This document shows, piece by piece, positions 45,139 through 57,806 of a DNA stretch of 64,000 nt; the stretch's first letter is position 1; every line of letters begins with the position of its first letter. The stretch lies in NCBI RefSeq assembly GCF_963678635.1, contig NC_087063.1, forward strand, positions 25,242,701 to 25,306,700, written 5' to 3'. The position numbers and the translations under genes were made by a program. This DNA is from Symsagittifera roscoffensis (taxonomy: Eukaryota; Xenacoelomorpha; Acoela; Convolutidae). Under the pieces are notes generated by a model, which saw only the letters and a list, made by a program, of their open reading frames with translations, had not been told where the DNA came from and searched no databases.

Positions 45139-45358
45139 CGCTTCACTAGTCGACCTACCCAATGAATGAGTTTTTTTTTCAGTGATGGCACTCTCGTAAG
45201 ATCTCGTGGTGTTCTCTATCGGGAACAAGACAGCTCCACTCGAATGGGTAGTTATTGGACACAATGCGAATAGCAATTTGCCGCCAGACCGTTTTGCGGT
45301 CAATTTTCCCGCTATTTTTAATCGTTTTTTTTCTGATGTTCTGACTTTTTCATTTCAG
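45139..45358 (-). repeat. R230 dispersed repeat, copy 3 (reference-like)
   Basis: Full version, from CGCTTCACTAGTCGACC to TTTTTCATTTCAG. Confidence 0.75.
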
Positions 45359-45625
45359 TTGCTGCGACAAATTTGAGCATGACATGGCCAATTCAAATTT
45401 TTTGAAAAAAAAAAACATTTCACCTTGAAATCAACAAGAAACTTCAGAATTTGACCGACTGGCTCTTGAGCTGTACTACTGAAAATGACTATCCACAATA
45501 AACTCCTCTTAAAAATCTAACAGCAAAAATTTAATAAGACTGGTCATACAGTTCAAAAATACTATCCTTCAATATGAGGGATGGTGCATTTTTTTGTTTC
45601 AATGTTGCAAGTATGTTGAACTTGA

Positions 45626-45966
45626 AATTTACATAGAAATCAAGACAAAGGACATCATGTGGACTGGTGTTTCTTCAATGAAGACAAAAAACTCTTTATT
45701 TTGACTTGAAGAAGAAGAAGAAAAAGAAGAAGAAACACTTTACTTACTTTACAGATTAGTCAATGTATTATTACATTAAAAGTGTAGAGTTAAAATTGGA
45801 ATTTACCTAGAAATCAAGACAAAGTACATCATGTGGACTGGTGTTTCTTCAATGAAGACAAAAAACTCCTTATTTTGACTTAAAGAAGAAGAAGAAGAAG
45901 AAGAAACACTTTACTTACTTTACAGATTAGTCAGTGCCTTATTATAGTAAAAGTGTGTTAAAATTA
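45626..45966. repeat. ~173-bp tandem duplication containing GAA microsatellites
   Basis: AATTTACATAGAAATCAAG at 45,627 recurs as AATTTACCTAGAAATCAAG at 45,801, each followed by ATCATGTGGACTGGTGTTTC and a GAA run (45,709 and 45,885). Confidence 0.85.
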
Positions 45967-46343
45967 GCTACAAAGTCAGATTAATTTTTCATGTTTGTAT
46001 AAAATGAGATGAAACAACTTAAAATATAAACGATGTAAAATTACTAAAACCTTGTCAAAACTGAACATATAATTGCAATCAACGAATGTAACGGAATTCA
46101 CGCCATGTATTGATATGCGTACATGTAGCGTTAGATTTCATTTGAGTACTGTAGATTTCTTTCATTTTTTCGAAAGTTGATGTGGTAAGTTCAAAAATTT
46201 GTAATTTACTGGCCAATGAATTTCACTTTTTCGACGTCAGATGAAAAGGAAACTTTTTTGTAGAGAAGCAGTTGAACAGTGGTTATCATGTTCAGTGGTT
46301 ATCTTTGTTCGTAGATTTACTCTATAAATCGCAGTCGGTAGCC

Positions 46344-47650
46344 TCAATGCATTTGTAAAGCTTGCTTTTTGTTAGTGAGATACTGATATAGATATGTAAC
46401 ACATTTCAGTTCAAATCTACTCTCAATTCCGATGAATGGTTCACTTTTCCGTAGTGCGGCAAAAGGTTTAAATTTTGATCTGAAAAGTGTGCGTTCCGAA
46501 GCCCAACTCAACTGTTTTTCTATGTACATCATTAAGTTGCACTAATTGTCTTCAAAAACATCGCTGCTTAACCTAATTGGCTGAAAACTAAACATTGAAG
46601 CAAAGCAATCAAAGGCAATCTGGGAAGTTTTAGTCCAATTGTATATATCATTTTAATTCTTTGGGCCAAGTCTTGCAATTTTTTTTTCGTTTGAGATTGA
46701 AAAAAAAACGAATAGAATCAAGCAACAGATTTAAAAAATAGCATTCAATTTTATCTGCTAAATATTGGTCATTCATAATCAGTTAGTCAATTTTCACATT
46801 CTGTCTATCGTTTTTGATAAAATGTTACAAATTCTGATTTTGATTGCATTCAAATTGAACTGATTTATGGCAAAAAAATAGTGAGTTGGAGCAAGGAATG
46901 TTGTAATTGACTCAACGCATCAAGTGAAATTAGGGATAATAAAAATCTTATACAGTCATCTGCATATTATACCAAAGTTCAAGAGATACTTGTTTTTGTA
47001 TATCAATGATATATAATTTAAACAACAATGTACCTAGTACAGTGCCTCGTTTCATGCATCTTATAACTTTAAGCTAGTCAGAAAAAAACTTCATTCACGT
47101 TCACTCTTTGAAGGCGTTCAATGATGAATTCTTTAATTAATGCATTTGCTTCCTTTAAAAATTTCAACAATGTAATTTTTTTTCTAAAACAATTTGTGAA
47201 ATGATTTCGAAAACCTTTGAAAGATCCAATAAAGCTGCATGAGAATTTGGAGAATCCGTTTCCTTTCTGTTTCTTTTTTTAGAATCTGTTTCCTTTCGGA
47301 TACTTTCTATAACGTAAATCAAGGCATATTATGATGAGAACTTCTTGGAAAATCCAAAATGAAAGGGTGTCAATTTTTGGTATTTGTTCAAATGCTCTGT
47401 TATTTGAGCATGGATAGTTTGTTCAACAATTTCGGAAAACGCACATGTTTTTGAACTAGGGCGACAGTTTTTGCAAAAAATATGGCAATAATTCACAAGG
47501 GTGTGAACTTTGCTCTCTTTAGTTCAGTTGGAAAAATTTTCTCATCTATGCAGGCAATAATAGCAAAAGTAAATGTCACAATTATTGACTGGCCATCGGT
47601 TATTGCCAATCAGGTTCGCTAGAAGGTCAAAAAGCTTTTTTGACCGTACA
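46344..47650 (-). pseudogene. CR1/Jockey/RTE-type reverse transcriptase, X2
   Basis: Minus strand, decayed. FTFAIIACIDEKIFPTELKR (about 47,578-47,520), FSEIVEQTIHAQITEHLNKY (about 47,430), motif A LLDLSKVFEIISQ (about 47,243-47,205), motif B GTVLGTLLFKLYIIDIQ (about 47,047-46,997), catalytic YADD at 46,955-46,966, and C-terminal QLSWASERTLFRSKFKPFAA (46,530-46,440). The NYRPIS, LDLSKAFD and GSVLGPLLF-like wording fits the CR1/Jockey/RTE group, a different clade from the LINE at 0-14 kb. Endonuclease not found. Several stops and shifts. Confidence 0.75.
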
Positions 47651-48597
47651 TTCTTAAAGTACATCATAGCATTGTTTCACTGTTATGTGCTGAAAATGAA
47701 AGGTGTGGAAGCTCAGACTTAACTGGAATATAAGGATGAGACTAAAAAGAGCCAAAAAATCGGCCTAAGTTTGAAAATACACAGTTAAAACGCTTTGGAG
47801 TTTTTTTATACTGTGTTATTATTTCATTGAACGAGTAACGTATCGCGTAACTATTCTGATGCTTGAACAGGAACTACAAACCTGGTTGATAAAATCCATT
47901 TTTGCTGAACTATGTTCAGAAGTGAGGAGACACTTAGCAAATGTTTTTCTTGTTAACTGGATTAGTTTCAAAATCTTCACTTCGTGTGACTTACAAAGTA
48001 ATTATGAAAAAATCAGTCAGTTTGGGTGATCACCGCGCACCCTTTTCGGTTTTACTATGGAAACGTTTTTTCGGGAGCTTAAATATCTCAGAAACCAGTT
48101 TTTCTATTCGATATATACCGATTAAAAGCGCAAATAAAATAATAAAATTTATTATTAAGCATCACAGATTGGCTTAAAAGAATAAATTTTAATCGCCATA
48201 GTCTAAACTAAGAACAAAAAACACAAAAATATTTTTTTCTGAGAAATCTTGCACCGTTTTGAAGAGCATATCTGCGGTTTTTGGATCTAATTTGGGTATC
48301 TGATGAGATTGTTTCATTTCAGCGTAGTTACTTTTTCATATGAACTTGATAACAATGAAGAGTTACTAAAAGAACCTCAAAATGTTTGCACTAAAGCCTT
48401 GATAACGTCTAAAAAATCTAACTTTACATCGACCAATTCCTCCGTATTTTAAACTAATTTTGAAAACTTCTGGTTAAGTTTCTGAACATTTGCATTAGAA
48501 AATCTTTTCTAAAAATCCTAGAAGAGTTACTGTGCATATTGAGATTTTTTTTGGGGTTAAATTTTTGATTTAATAAAAAGCTAATTTCTCTAAAGTA

Positions 48598-49438
48598 TTG
48601 ACATATTCTTTTGCGTCCAGTTCAATTGAAAAACAGTCATTTAATCCAATCAATGTAGTTGCGTGTTCAAAATTGCGAGGCTTACTACTTTTCACCCGTT
48701 CCACTAGTCCAGACAGTGGTTTTGATGCTGATTCAAACAAAAGAAAAATCCCTCAAAATGCCTCTCGTACAAACCCTTTAGGTTTTTAAAGAAGATGTTG
48801 AGCCCCCCAAAAGATTATTCAACATAGTGTTAAGACAGAAACAAGTTGCTCGGAAACGCATAATCTGCTATCAACAACTAGTAACAATGTGGATCTTCCT
48901 CAGAGTGATCAGGTTGTTTCTGATAAAATTAAGTCAGTATTGACCCCCACAGTATTGCATTAGAAAATCTTTTCTAAAAATCCTAGAAGAGTTACTGTGC
49001 ATATTGAGATTTTTTTTTGGGGTTGATTATATTTTTTTTGGGGCTGATTCAAACAAAAGAAAAATCCCTCAAAATGCCTCTCGTACAAACCCTTTAGGTT
49101 TTTAAAGAAGATGTTGACCCCCCCAAAAGATTATTCAACATAGTGTTAAGACAGAAACAAGTTGCTCGGAAACGCATAATCTGCTGTCAACAACTAGTAA
49201 CAATGTGGATCTTCCTCAGAGTGATCAGGTTGTTTCTGATAAAATTAAGTCAGTATTGACCCCCACTGACAAATTGACCCAATCCATGGAGCCAAGAGAT
49301 TATTTTGCCTCGGAAAATTATCCCAAAGATCTCAATAATGGCTTTTCAATGGCTCAGTATTTTTCCGATGTGCAATATTTGGCTCAGTTGTTCAATTCGG
49401 CAAAACTTACAAACAGGTTCTCCGCAAGCAGGTCCTAG
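48598..49438 (+). pseudogene. Ser/Asn-rich open frames of block X, unknown
   Basis: Two pieces: 48,598-48,789 (SSSIEKQSFNPINVVACSKL) and 49,205-49,438 (LPQSDQVVSDKIKSVLTPTD, MAQYFSDVQYLAQLFNSAKL). Both recur in X4 (57,807 and 58,098); the second is identical there. They are polar and might be an ORF1-type remnant, but no domain is visible. The identity with X4 is explained by recent duplication and is not evidence of selection. Confidence 0.3.
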
Positions 49439-49705
49439 ACTTCTATAGTTACACTAGCCTTCCAAAATGAATACAAAATTTTTAATGACCCTACTCTTTT
49501 AAAACAATTTTGAAGAAAAATCTTTGCATTCCTTCTCACTTCTCTCTGGAAAAAAGTGAAAAAACCGAACTGAAGTAGGTAACAAAAAAATTTATGGGTA
49601 CAACCACCCCAAGATCATCTCACCAAATGCTTTTATTTTGAAGTATCTTATAAAATACTTTCTATTTAGAAAAACAGCTTATTTATTCAGACTTTTTTTA
49701 CTCTC

Positions 49706-49757
49706 ATGATTCAAGTAGCAAAAATACTCTCATGATTCAAGTAGCAAAATTTTCAAT
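49706..49757. repeat. 26-27-bp tandem repeat
   Basis: CTCTCATGATTCAAGTAGCA twice in a row, also at about 58,596-58,650 in X4. Confidence 0.85.
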
Positions 49758-50085
49758 TGTGAACAGTAGTTTGTTGGAAAATTTTGAGTTTCTTTTTGCT
49801 TTTGTTCCAGCTGAAAAAAATGTCATCGGACTGATGACTGTTTGGTCGGCTAACCATGGTACAGTACAGGTAATAAAGTTGCTTTTTGTACAGTTTCAAA
49901 CGATTGGAAACCTCTCAATGGAGTAAACTTTTGTCTATAGTTCTTTGAATTCGAAGGGCTATGCTGTGATTTTGAAAACTTGTGCCCCGGTCTCAAACTT
50001 TTACGCAATGGATCCAAAGTTTTTAGACTGAAGATTTCAATGCCCTCTCATATGTTGACATACTGAGTCCAAAAAACGGTAGAGC

Positions 50086-51086
50086 TAGGACTCAAATGTT
50101 GGGAAGTTGATTTGGCTTCCCAGGACTGAAGTGTTGGGCAGTTGATTTAGGTTCCCAGGACTACAGCAACAGGTGTTGGGCAGCTATTTGAACCTCCCAA
50201 GACTCAAGCCCTTTAGTGTTGGTTAATTTTTTGAGCCTCCCATTAGTTTTGTGCAGTTATTCTGGCTTCCCAAGACTTTTGCGTTGTGCATTTGATTTAG
50301 CTCCCCAGGACTCAAATGTTGGGAAGTTGATTTGGCTTCCCAGGACTGAGGTGTTGGGCAGTTGATTTAGGTTCCCAAGACTCCAGCAACAGGTGTTGGG
50401 CAGCTATTTGAACTTCCCAAGACTCAAGCCCTTTAGTGTTGGGCAGTTTTTTGAGCCTCCCATTAGTGTTGGGCAGTTGTTCTGGCTTACCAGGACTCTT
50501 GCGTTGGGCATTTGATTTAGCTTTCCAGGACTCAAATGTTGGGAAGTTGATTTGGCTTCCCAGGACTGAGGTGTTGGGCAGCTGATTTAGATTCCCAGGA
50601 CTCCAGCAACAGGTGTTGGGCAGCTATTTAAACTTCCCAAGACTCAAGCCTTTTAGTGTTGGGCAGTTTTTGAGCCTCCCATTAGTTTTGGGCAGTTGTT
50701 CTGGCTTCCCAAGACTCTTGCGTTGGGCAGTTGACTTAGCTTTCCAGGACTCAAATGTTGGGAAGTTGATTTATCTTCTCAGGGCTTACGTTTTTGGCAG
50801 TTGATTTAGGTTCCCAGAACTTCAGCAACAGGTGTTGGACAGTAGTTTTAGCTTGCCAGGACTCAAGTGTTGGGCAGTTGGTTTAGATTACCTGGACTCT
50901 AGGAAACCAGTGTTGGGCAGTTGTCTTAGCCTCCCAGCACGCAATTGTTGGGCAGCTGTTTAAGCTTTCCAAGACTCAAGTGTTGGGCAGTTGTTTTAGC
51001 TTCCCAGGATTCCAGCAACCCAGTTTTGGGCATTTGTTTTCCAGATTTCAAGCGTTGGGCAGTTTATTTAGCTTCTCAGGACTCAA
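50086..51086. repeat. ~35-bp satellite, array 3
   Basis: Same monomer and the same 220-bp order as array 2. Left end AGGACTCAAATGTTGGG joins directly to block X; right end at GTACCTCGTGTAAAAT. Confidence 0.95.
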
Positions 51087-52053
51087 ATGTACCTCGTGTA
51101 AAATGTCCTACCCCCACTATTGTTGCTAAAAATCGATTGAAATGTCCACACAGTTTTTTCCTGTCCTTGAATCAATTGCAATCGATCGGTTTTTTAACAC
51201 CAGGTTTTCTTTGAAAGTTCGCCAAGAATAAAAATGATTGATTTACAAAGGTTCCAAATTTTGAAGTCCGACCAATTAGAACTCAAGAAGTGTTCAAAAA
51301 TCTCAAAAAAAATGTATTACATCAACTATCAAAAAACTGTCGTTTGAAAAAACTGTCTAGTACCTGGTTGTCACGCGTTATCTCCACTACTGTTGTTGAT
51401 GTGGGACTCTTTGCCTTATTGGTTTCTTAGAAAAGAAATTGAACTCCGATCTCCCCACACAATCCAGCCGGACTACCCTTTGTATTTCCAGTTCGCTTTG
51501 AGGTACCTTCGCGTTTCTGCTCTTGCTTTTTTCTTTATTCAGTCAGACTCTGATTTTTAAAAAATAACCAAATCGACGTTGCCGGTTGTTTGCTTACCTG
51601 AAAAAGAACCCGCTTTTTGCAACTTCCAACCGCAATTTGTATCCTAGCCAACCCCCTGTCCAACTTCCTCCCTTCATAACCCCACTCACTTTTAAGTGGA
51701 AAAACCCTTCAAGCGCGATGCGTGCTAAACCACCCAAGAGAAATCCTGTAGATTCTGTTTCCAAGCTCTGCTTAAATAAAAACGTTTGCTCGTGTCAGTT
51801 TTATACCTATTTCCTGGAGTATAAAGTGAATACCATAGTTTTATATTGGACAGTGGACCCTTGATTCATTTCAATTAGATCAATATAAAACACGCCTTAT
51901 CTCAACATAAAATGCACTCTAGAATATAAATACAGTACTCACAGAGTGACTACAGCTCAGGAACCGATTAATTAAGTTAATTAGGATAACTCGAGAAAAT
52001 TTATAACGTTGACTGGTTTTAACTGAAGAAGTTTTTCCGTCTGTACCATTGAG

Positions 52054-52274
52054 TCGCTTCACTAGTCGACCTACCCAATGAAGGTGTTGTTTTTTTTTCA
52101 GTGATTGCACTCTCGTAAGATCTCGTGGTGTTCTCTATCGGGAACAAGACAGCTCTACTCGAATGGGTAGTTATTGGACAAAATGCGAATAGCAATTTGC
52201 CGCCAGACCGTTTTGCGGTCAACTTTCCTGCTATTTTTAATCTTTTTTCTGATGTTCTCACTTTTTCATATCAG
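52054..52274 (-). repeat. R230 dispersed repeat, copy 4
   Basis: Full-length version inside X3. Confidence 0.75.
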
Positions 52275-52347
52275 TAAAAATTTAATAAGACTGGTCATAC
52301 AGTTCAAAACTACTATCCTTCAATATCCATAAAACATATCTAAATCA

Positions 52348-53650
52348 TTATTTAGAATACTGATTTAGATATTTCAGTTCAAATCTTTTCTCAATTCCGA
52401 TGAATGATTCACTTTTCCGTAGTGCGGCAAAAGGCTTAAATTTTGATTTGAAAAGTGTGCGTTTCGAAGCCCAACTGAATTGTTTTTCTATGTACATCAT
52501 TAAGTCGCACTGATTGTCTTCAAAAACATCGCTGCTTAACCTAATTGGCTTAAAACTAAACATTGAAGCCAAGCAATCAAAGGCAATCTGGGAAGTTTTA
52601 GTCCAATTGTATATATCATTTTAATTCTTTGGGCCAAGTCTTGCAATATTTTTTTTCGTTTGAGATAGAAAAAAAAACGAATAGAATCAAGCAACAGATT
52701 TAAAAAATTGCATTCAATTTTATCTGCTAAATATTGGTCATTCATAATCAGTTAGTCAATTTTCACATTCTGTCTATCGTTTTTGATAAATGTTACAAAA
52801 TCAGATTTTGATGCATTCAAATTGAACTGATTTTCGGCAAAAAAAATAGTGAGTTGGAGCAAGGAATTTTGTAATTGACTCAACGCATCATGTGAAATTA
52901 GGGATAATAAAAATATTATACAGTCATCTGCATATTATACCAAAGTTCATGAGATATTTGTTTTTGGTATATCAATGATGTATAATTTAAACAACAATGT
53001 ACCTAGTACAGTGCCTCGTTTCATGCATCTTATAACTTCAAATTAGTCAGAAAAAAACTTCATTCATGTTCACTCTTTGAAGGCGTTCAACGATGATTTC
53101 ATTAATTAATGCATTTGCTTCCTTTAAAAATCCCAACAATGTAATTTTTTTTCTAAAACATTTTGTGAAATGATTTCGAAAACCTTTGAAAGATCCAATA
53201 AAACTGCATGAGAATTTGGAGAATCCGTTTCTTTTCTGTTTCATTTTTTAGAATCTGTTTCCTTTCGGATACTTTCTGTAACGTAAATCAAGGCATATTA
53301 TGTTGAGAACTTCTTGGAAAATCCAAACTGAAAGGGTGTCAATATTTGATGTTTGTTCAAATGCTCAGTTATTTGAGCATGGAGAGTTTTTTCAACAATT
53401 TTGGAAAATGCTTATGTTTTTTTTTGAAATAGGGCGACAGTTTTTGCGAAAAATATGGCAATAACTCATAAGGGTGTGAACTTTGCTCTCTTTAGTTCAG
53501 TTGGAAAAACTTTCTCATCTATGCAGGCAATAATAGCAAAAGTAAATGTCACAATTATTGACTGGCCGTCGGTTATTGCCAAGCAGGTACGCTAGAAGGT
53601 CAAAAAGTTTTTTTTGACCTTACAGTCTCTAAGTACATCATAGCATTGTT
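52348..53650 (-). pseudogene. CR1/Jockey/RTE-type reverse transcriptase, X3 (best copy)
   Basis: Motif A LLDLSKVFEIISQ at about 53,203-53,165, motif B near 53,015-52,970, catalytic YADD at 52,923-52,934. From YADD the frame stays open through SLISHDALSQLQNSLLQ and NQFNLNASKSDFVTF (the usual N.L.lN..K post-catalytic block) to one TAA near 52,755. It then continues MNDQYLADKIECNFLNLLL and KILQDLAQRIKMIYTIGLKL to 52,536. The C-terminal piece is 52,572-52,348. The catalytic Asp residues are kept; shifts upstream of motif A and the TAA make it a pseudogene. Confidence 0.8.
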
Positions 53651-55274
53651 TCACTGTTATGTGCTGAAAATGAAAGGTGTGGAAGCTCGGACTTAACTGG
53701 AATATAAGGATGAGACTAAAAAGAGCCAAAAAATCGGCCTAAGTTTGAAAATACACAGTTAAAACGCTTTGGAGTTTTTTTATACTGTGTTATTATTTCA
53801 TTGAACGAGTAACGTATCGCGTAACTATTCTGATGCTTGAACAGGAACTACAAACCTGGTTGATAAAAACCATTTTTGCTGAACTATGTTCAGAAGTGAG
53901 GAGACACTTAGCAAATGTTTTTCTTGTTAACTGGATTAGTTTCAAAATCTTCACTTCGTGTGACTTACAAAGTAATTATGAAAAAATCAGTCAGTTTGGG
54001 TGATCACCGCGCACCCTTTTCGGTTTTACTATGGAAAAGTTTTTTCGGGAGCTTAAATATCTCAGAAACCAGTTTTTCTATTCGATATATACCGATTAAA
54101 AGCGCAAATAAAAAAATATAATTTATTATTAAGCATCACAGATTGGCTTAAAAGAATAAATTTTAATCGCCATAGTCTAAAGTAAGAACAAAAAACACAA
54201 AAATATTATTTTCTGAGAAATCTTGCACCGTTTTGAAGAGCATATCTGCGGTTTTTGGATCTAATTTGGGTATCTGATGAGATTGTTTCATTTCAACGTA
54301 GTTACTTTTTCATATGAAGTTGATAACAATGAAGAGTTACTAAAAGAACCTCAAAATGTTTGCACTAAAGCCTTGATAACGTCTAAAAAATCTAACTTTA
54401 CATCGACCAAATCCTCCGTATTTTAAACTAATTTTGAAAACTTCTGGTTAAGTTTCTGAACATTTGCATTAGAAAATCTTTTCTTAAAATCCTAGAGGAG
54501 TTACTGTGCATATTGAGATTTTTTTTGGGGTTAAATTTTTGATTTAATAAAAAGCTAATTTCTCTAAAGTATTGACATATTCTTTTGCGTCCAGTTCAAT
54601 TGAAAAACAGTCATTTAATCCAATCAATGTAGTTGCGCGTTCAAAATTGCGAGGCTTACTACTTTTCACCCGTTCCACTAGTCCAGACAGTGGTTTTGAT
54701 GCTGATTCAAACAAAAGAAAAATCCCTCAAAATGCCTCTCGTACAAACCCTTTCTTTATTCAGTCAGACTCTGATTTTTAAAAAATAACCAAATCGACGT
54801 TGCCGGTTGTTTGCTTACCTGAAAAAGAACCCGCTTTTTGCAACTTCCAACCGCAATTTGTATCCTAGCCAACCCCCTGTCCAACTTCCTCCCTTCATAG
54901 CCCCACTCACTTTTAAGTGGAAAAACCCTTTAAGCGCGATGCGTGCTAAACCACCCAAGAGAAATCCTGTAGATTCTGTTTCCAAGCTCTGCTTAAATAA
55001 AAACGTTTGCTCGTGTCAGTTTTATACCTATTTCCTGGAGTATAAAGTGAATACCATAGTTTTATATTGGACAGTGGACCCTTGATTCATTTCAATTAGA
55101 TCAATCTAAAACACGCCTTATCTCAACATAAAATGCACTCTAGAATAGAAATACAGTACTCACAGAGTGACTACAGCTCAGAAACCGATTAATTAAGTTA
55201 ATTAGGATAACTCGAGAAAATTTATAACGTTAACTGGTTTTAACTGAAGAAGTTTTTCCGTCTGTACCATTGAG

Positions 55275-55497
55275 TCGCTTCACTAGTCGACCTACCCAAT
55301 GAAGGTGTTGTTTTTTTTTTCAGTGATTGCACTCTCGTAAGATCTCGTGGTGTTCTCTATCGGGAACAAGACAGCTCTACTCGAATGGGTAGTTATTGGA
55401 CAAAATGCGAATAGCAATTTGCCGCCAGACCGTTTTGCGGTCAACTTTCCTGCTATTTTTAATCTTTTTTTTGATGTTCTCACTTTTTCATATCAGT
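55275..55497 (-). repeat. R230 dispersed repeat, copy 5
   Basis: As in X3, with an extra T in the poly-T run. Confidence 0.75.
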
Positions 55498-55604
55498 AAA
55501 AATTTAATAAGACTGGTCATACAGTTCAAAACTACTATCCTTCAATATCCATAAAACATATCTAAATCATTATTTAGAATACTGATTTAGATATTTCAAA
55601 CATT

Positions 55605-56890
55605 TCAGTTCAAATCTTTTCTCAATTCCGATGAATGATTCACTTTTCCGTAGTGCGGCAAAAGGTTAAATTTTGATTTGAAAAGTGTGCGTTTCGAAGC
55701 CCAACTGAATTGTTTTTCTATGTACATCATTAAGTCGCACTGATTGTCTTCAAAAACATCGCTGCTTAACCTAATTGGCTTAAAACTAAACATTGAAGCC
55801 AAGCAATCAAAGGCAATCTGGGAATCTTTAGTCCAATTGTATATATCATTTTAATTCTTTGGGCCAAGTCTTGCAATATTTTTATTCGTTTGAGATTGAA
55901 AAAAAAACGAATAGAATCAAGCAACAGATTTAAAAAATTGCATTCAATTTTATCTGCTAAATATTGGTCATTCATAATCAGTTAGTCATTTTTCACATTC
56001 TGTCTATCGTTTTTGATAAAATGTTACAAATTCAGATTTTGATGCATTCAAATTGAACTGATTTTCGGCAAAAAAAATAGTGAGTTGGAGCAAGGAATTT
56101 TGTAATTGACTCAACGCATCATGTGAAATTAGGGATAATAAAAATATTATACAGTCATCTGCATATTATACCAAAGTTCATGAGATATTCGTTTTTGGTA
56201 TATCAATGATGTATAATTTAAACAACAATGTACCTAGTACAGTGCCTCGTTTCATGCATCTTATAACTTCAAATTAGTCAGAAAAAAACTTCATTCACGT
56301 TCACTCTTTGAAAGCGTTCAACGATGATTTCTTTAATTAATGCATTTGCTTCCTTTAAAAATCCCAACAATGTAATTTTTTTTCTAAAACATTTTGTGAA
56401 ATGATTTCGAAAACCTTTGAAAGATCCAATAAAACTGCATGAGAATTTGGAGAATCCGTTTCTTTTCTGTTTCATTTTTTAGAATCTGTTTCCTTTCGGA
56501 TACTTTCTGTAACGTAAATCAAGGCATATTATGTTGAGAACTTCTTGGAAAATCCAAACTGAAAGGGTGTCAATATTTTATGTTTGTTCAAATGCTCAGT
56601 TATTTGAGCATGGAGAGTTTTTTCAACAATTTTGGAAAATGCTTATGTTTTTTTTTTTTGAAATAGGGCGACAGTTTTTGCGAAAAATATGGCAATAACT
56701 CACAAGGGTGTGAACTTTGCTCTCTTTAGTTCAGTTGGAAAAACTTTCTCATCTATGCAGGCAATAATAGCAAAATTAAAGGTCACAATTATTGACTGGC
56801 CGTCGGTTATTGCCAAGCAGGTACGCTAGAAGGTCAAAAAGTTTTTTTTGACTTTACAATCTCTAAGTACATCATAGCATTGTTTCACTG
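55605..56890 (-). pseudogene. CR1/Jockey/RTE-type reverse transcriptase, X4
   Basis: Copy of the X3 RT: YADD at 56,154-56,165, motif A near 56,400-56,440, C-terminal pieces 55,975-55,766 and 55,802-55,605. One base is missing near 55,665 compared with X3, shifting the last segment. Confidence 0.75.
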
Positions 56891-57806
56891 TTATGTGTCG
56901 AAAATGAGAGGTTTGGAAGCTCAGACTTAACTGGAATATAAGGATGAGACTAAACAGAGCCAAAAAACTCGGCCTAAGTTTGAAAATACACAGTTAAAAC
57001 GCTTTGGAGTTTTTTTATACTGTGTTATTATTTCATTGAACGAGTAACGTATCGCGTAACTATTCTGATGCTTGAACAGGAACTACAAACCTGGTTGATA
57101 AAATCCATTTTTGCTGAACTATGTTCAGAAGTGAGGAGACACTTAGCAAATGTTTTTCTTGTTAACTGGATTAGTTTCAAAATCTTCACTTCGTGTGACT
57201 TACAAAGTAATTATGAAAAAATCAGTCAGTTTGGGTGATCACCGCGCACCCTTTTCGGTTTTACTATGGAAAAGCTTTTTCGGGAGCTTAAATATCTCAG
57301 AAACCAGTTTTTCTATTCGAGATATACCGATTAAAAGCCCAAATAAAAAAATATAATTTATTATTAAGCATCACAGATTGGCTTAAAAGAATAAATTTTA
57401 ATCGCCATAGTCTAAACTAAGAACAAAAAACACAAAAATGTTATTTTCTGAGAAATCTTGCACCGTTTTGAAGAGCATATCTGCGGTTTTTGGATCTAAT
57501 TTGGGTATCTGTTGAGATTGTTTCATTTCAGCGTAGTTACTTTTTCATATGAAGTTGATAACAATGAAGAGTTACTAAAAGAACCTCAAAATGTTTGCAC
57601 TAAAGCCGTGATAACGCCTAAAAAATCTAACTTTACATCGACCAAATCCTCCGTATTTTAAACTAATTTTGAAAACTTCTGGTTAAGTTTCTGAACATTT
57701 GCATTAGAAAATCTTTTCTAAAAATCCTAGAGGAGTTACTGTGCATATTGAGATTTTTTTTGGGGTTAAATTTTTGATTTAATAAAAAGCTAATTTCTTT
57801 AAAGTA

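Larger units (their letters stand above)
44169..50085. repeat. AT-rich block X, copy 2 (longest)
   Basis: Begins with the shared CTCGTGTAAAAT boundary and ends at AAAAACGGTAGAGCT, where satellite array 3 starts. Carries R230, a duplicated GAA segment, the minus-strand RT, and plus-strand open frames repeated in X3 and X4. A local duplication of about 466 bp (48,491 and 48,957 onward) is private to this copy. Confidence 0.85.
51087..54750. repeat. AT-rich block X, copy 3 (first tandem unit from 51,528)
   Basis: Shares the left boundary with X1 and X2. Lacks the GAA part (deletion between about 52,275 and 52,350 relative to X2). The segment from 51,528 (CTTTATTCAGTCAGACTCTG) to 54,750 is tandemly repeated as X4. 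Confidence 0.9.

Noticed and set aside
47941-48177. Signal-peptide-like frame MFFLLTGLVSKSS, also at 53,915 and 57,150
   Set aside because: Short, in AT-rich duplicated DNA; another frame over the same bases is equally open, and copies are explained by tandem duplication.
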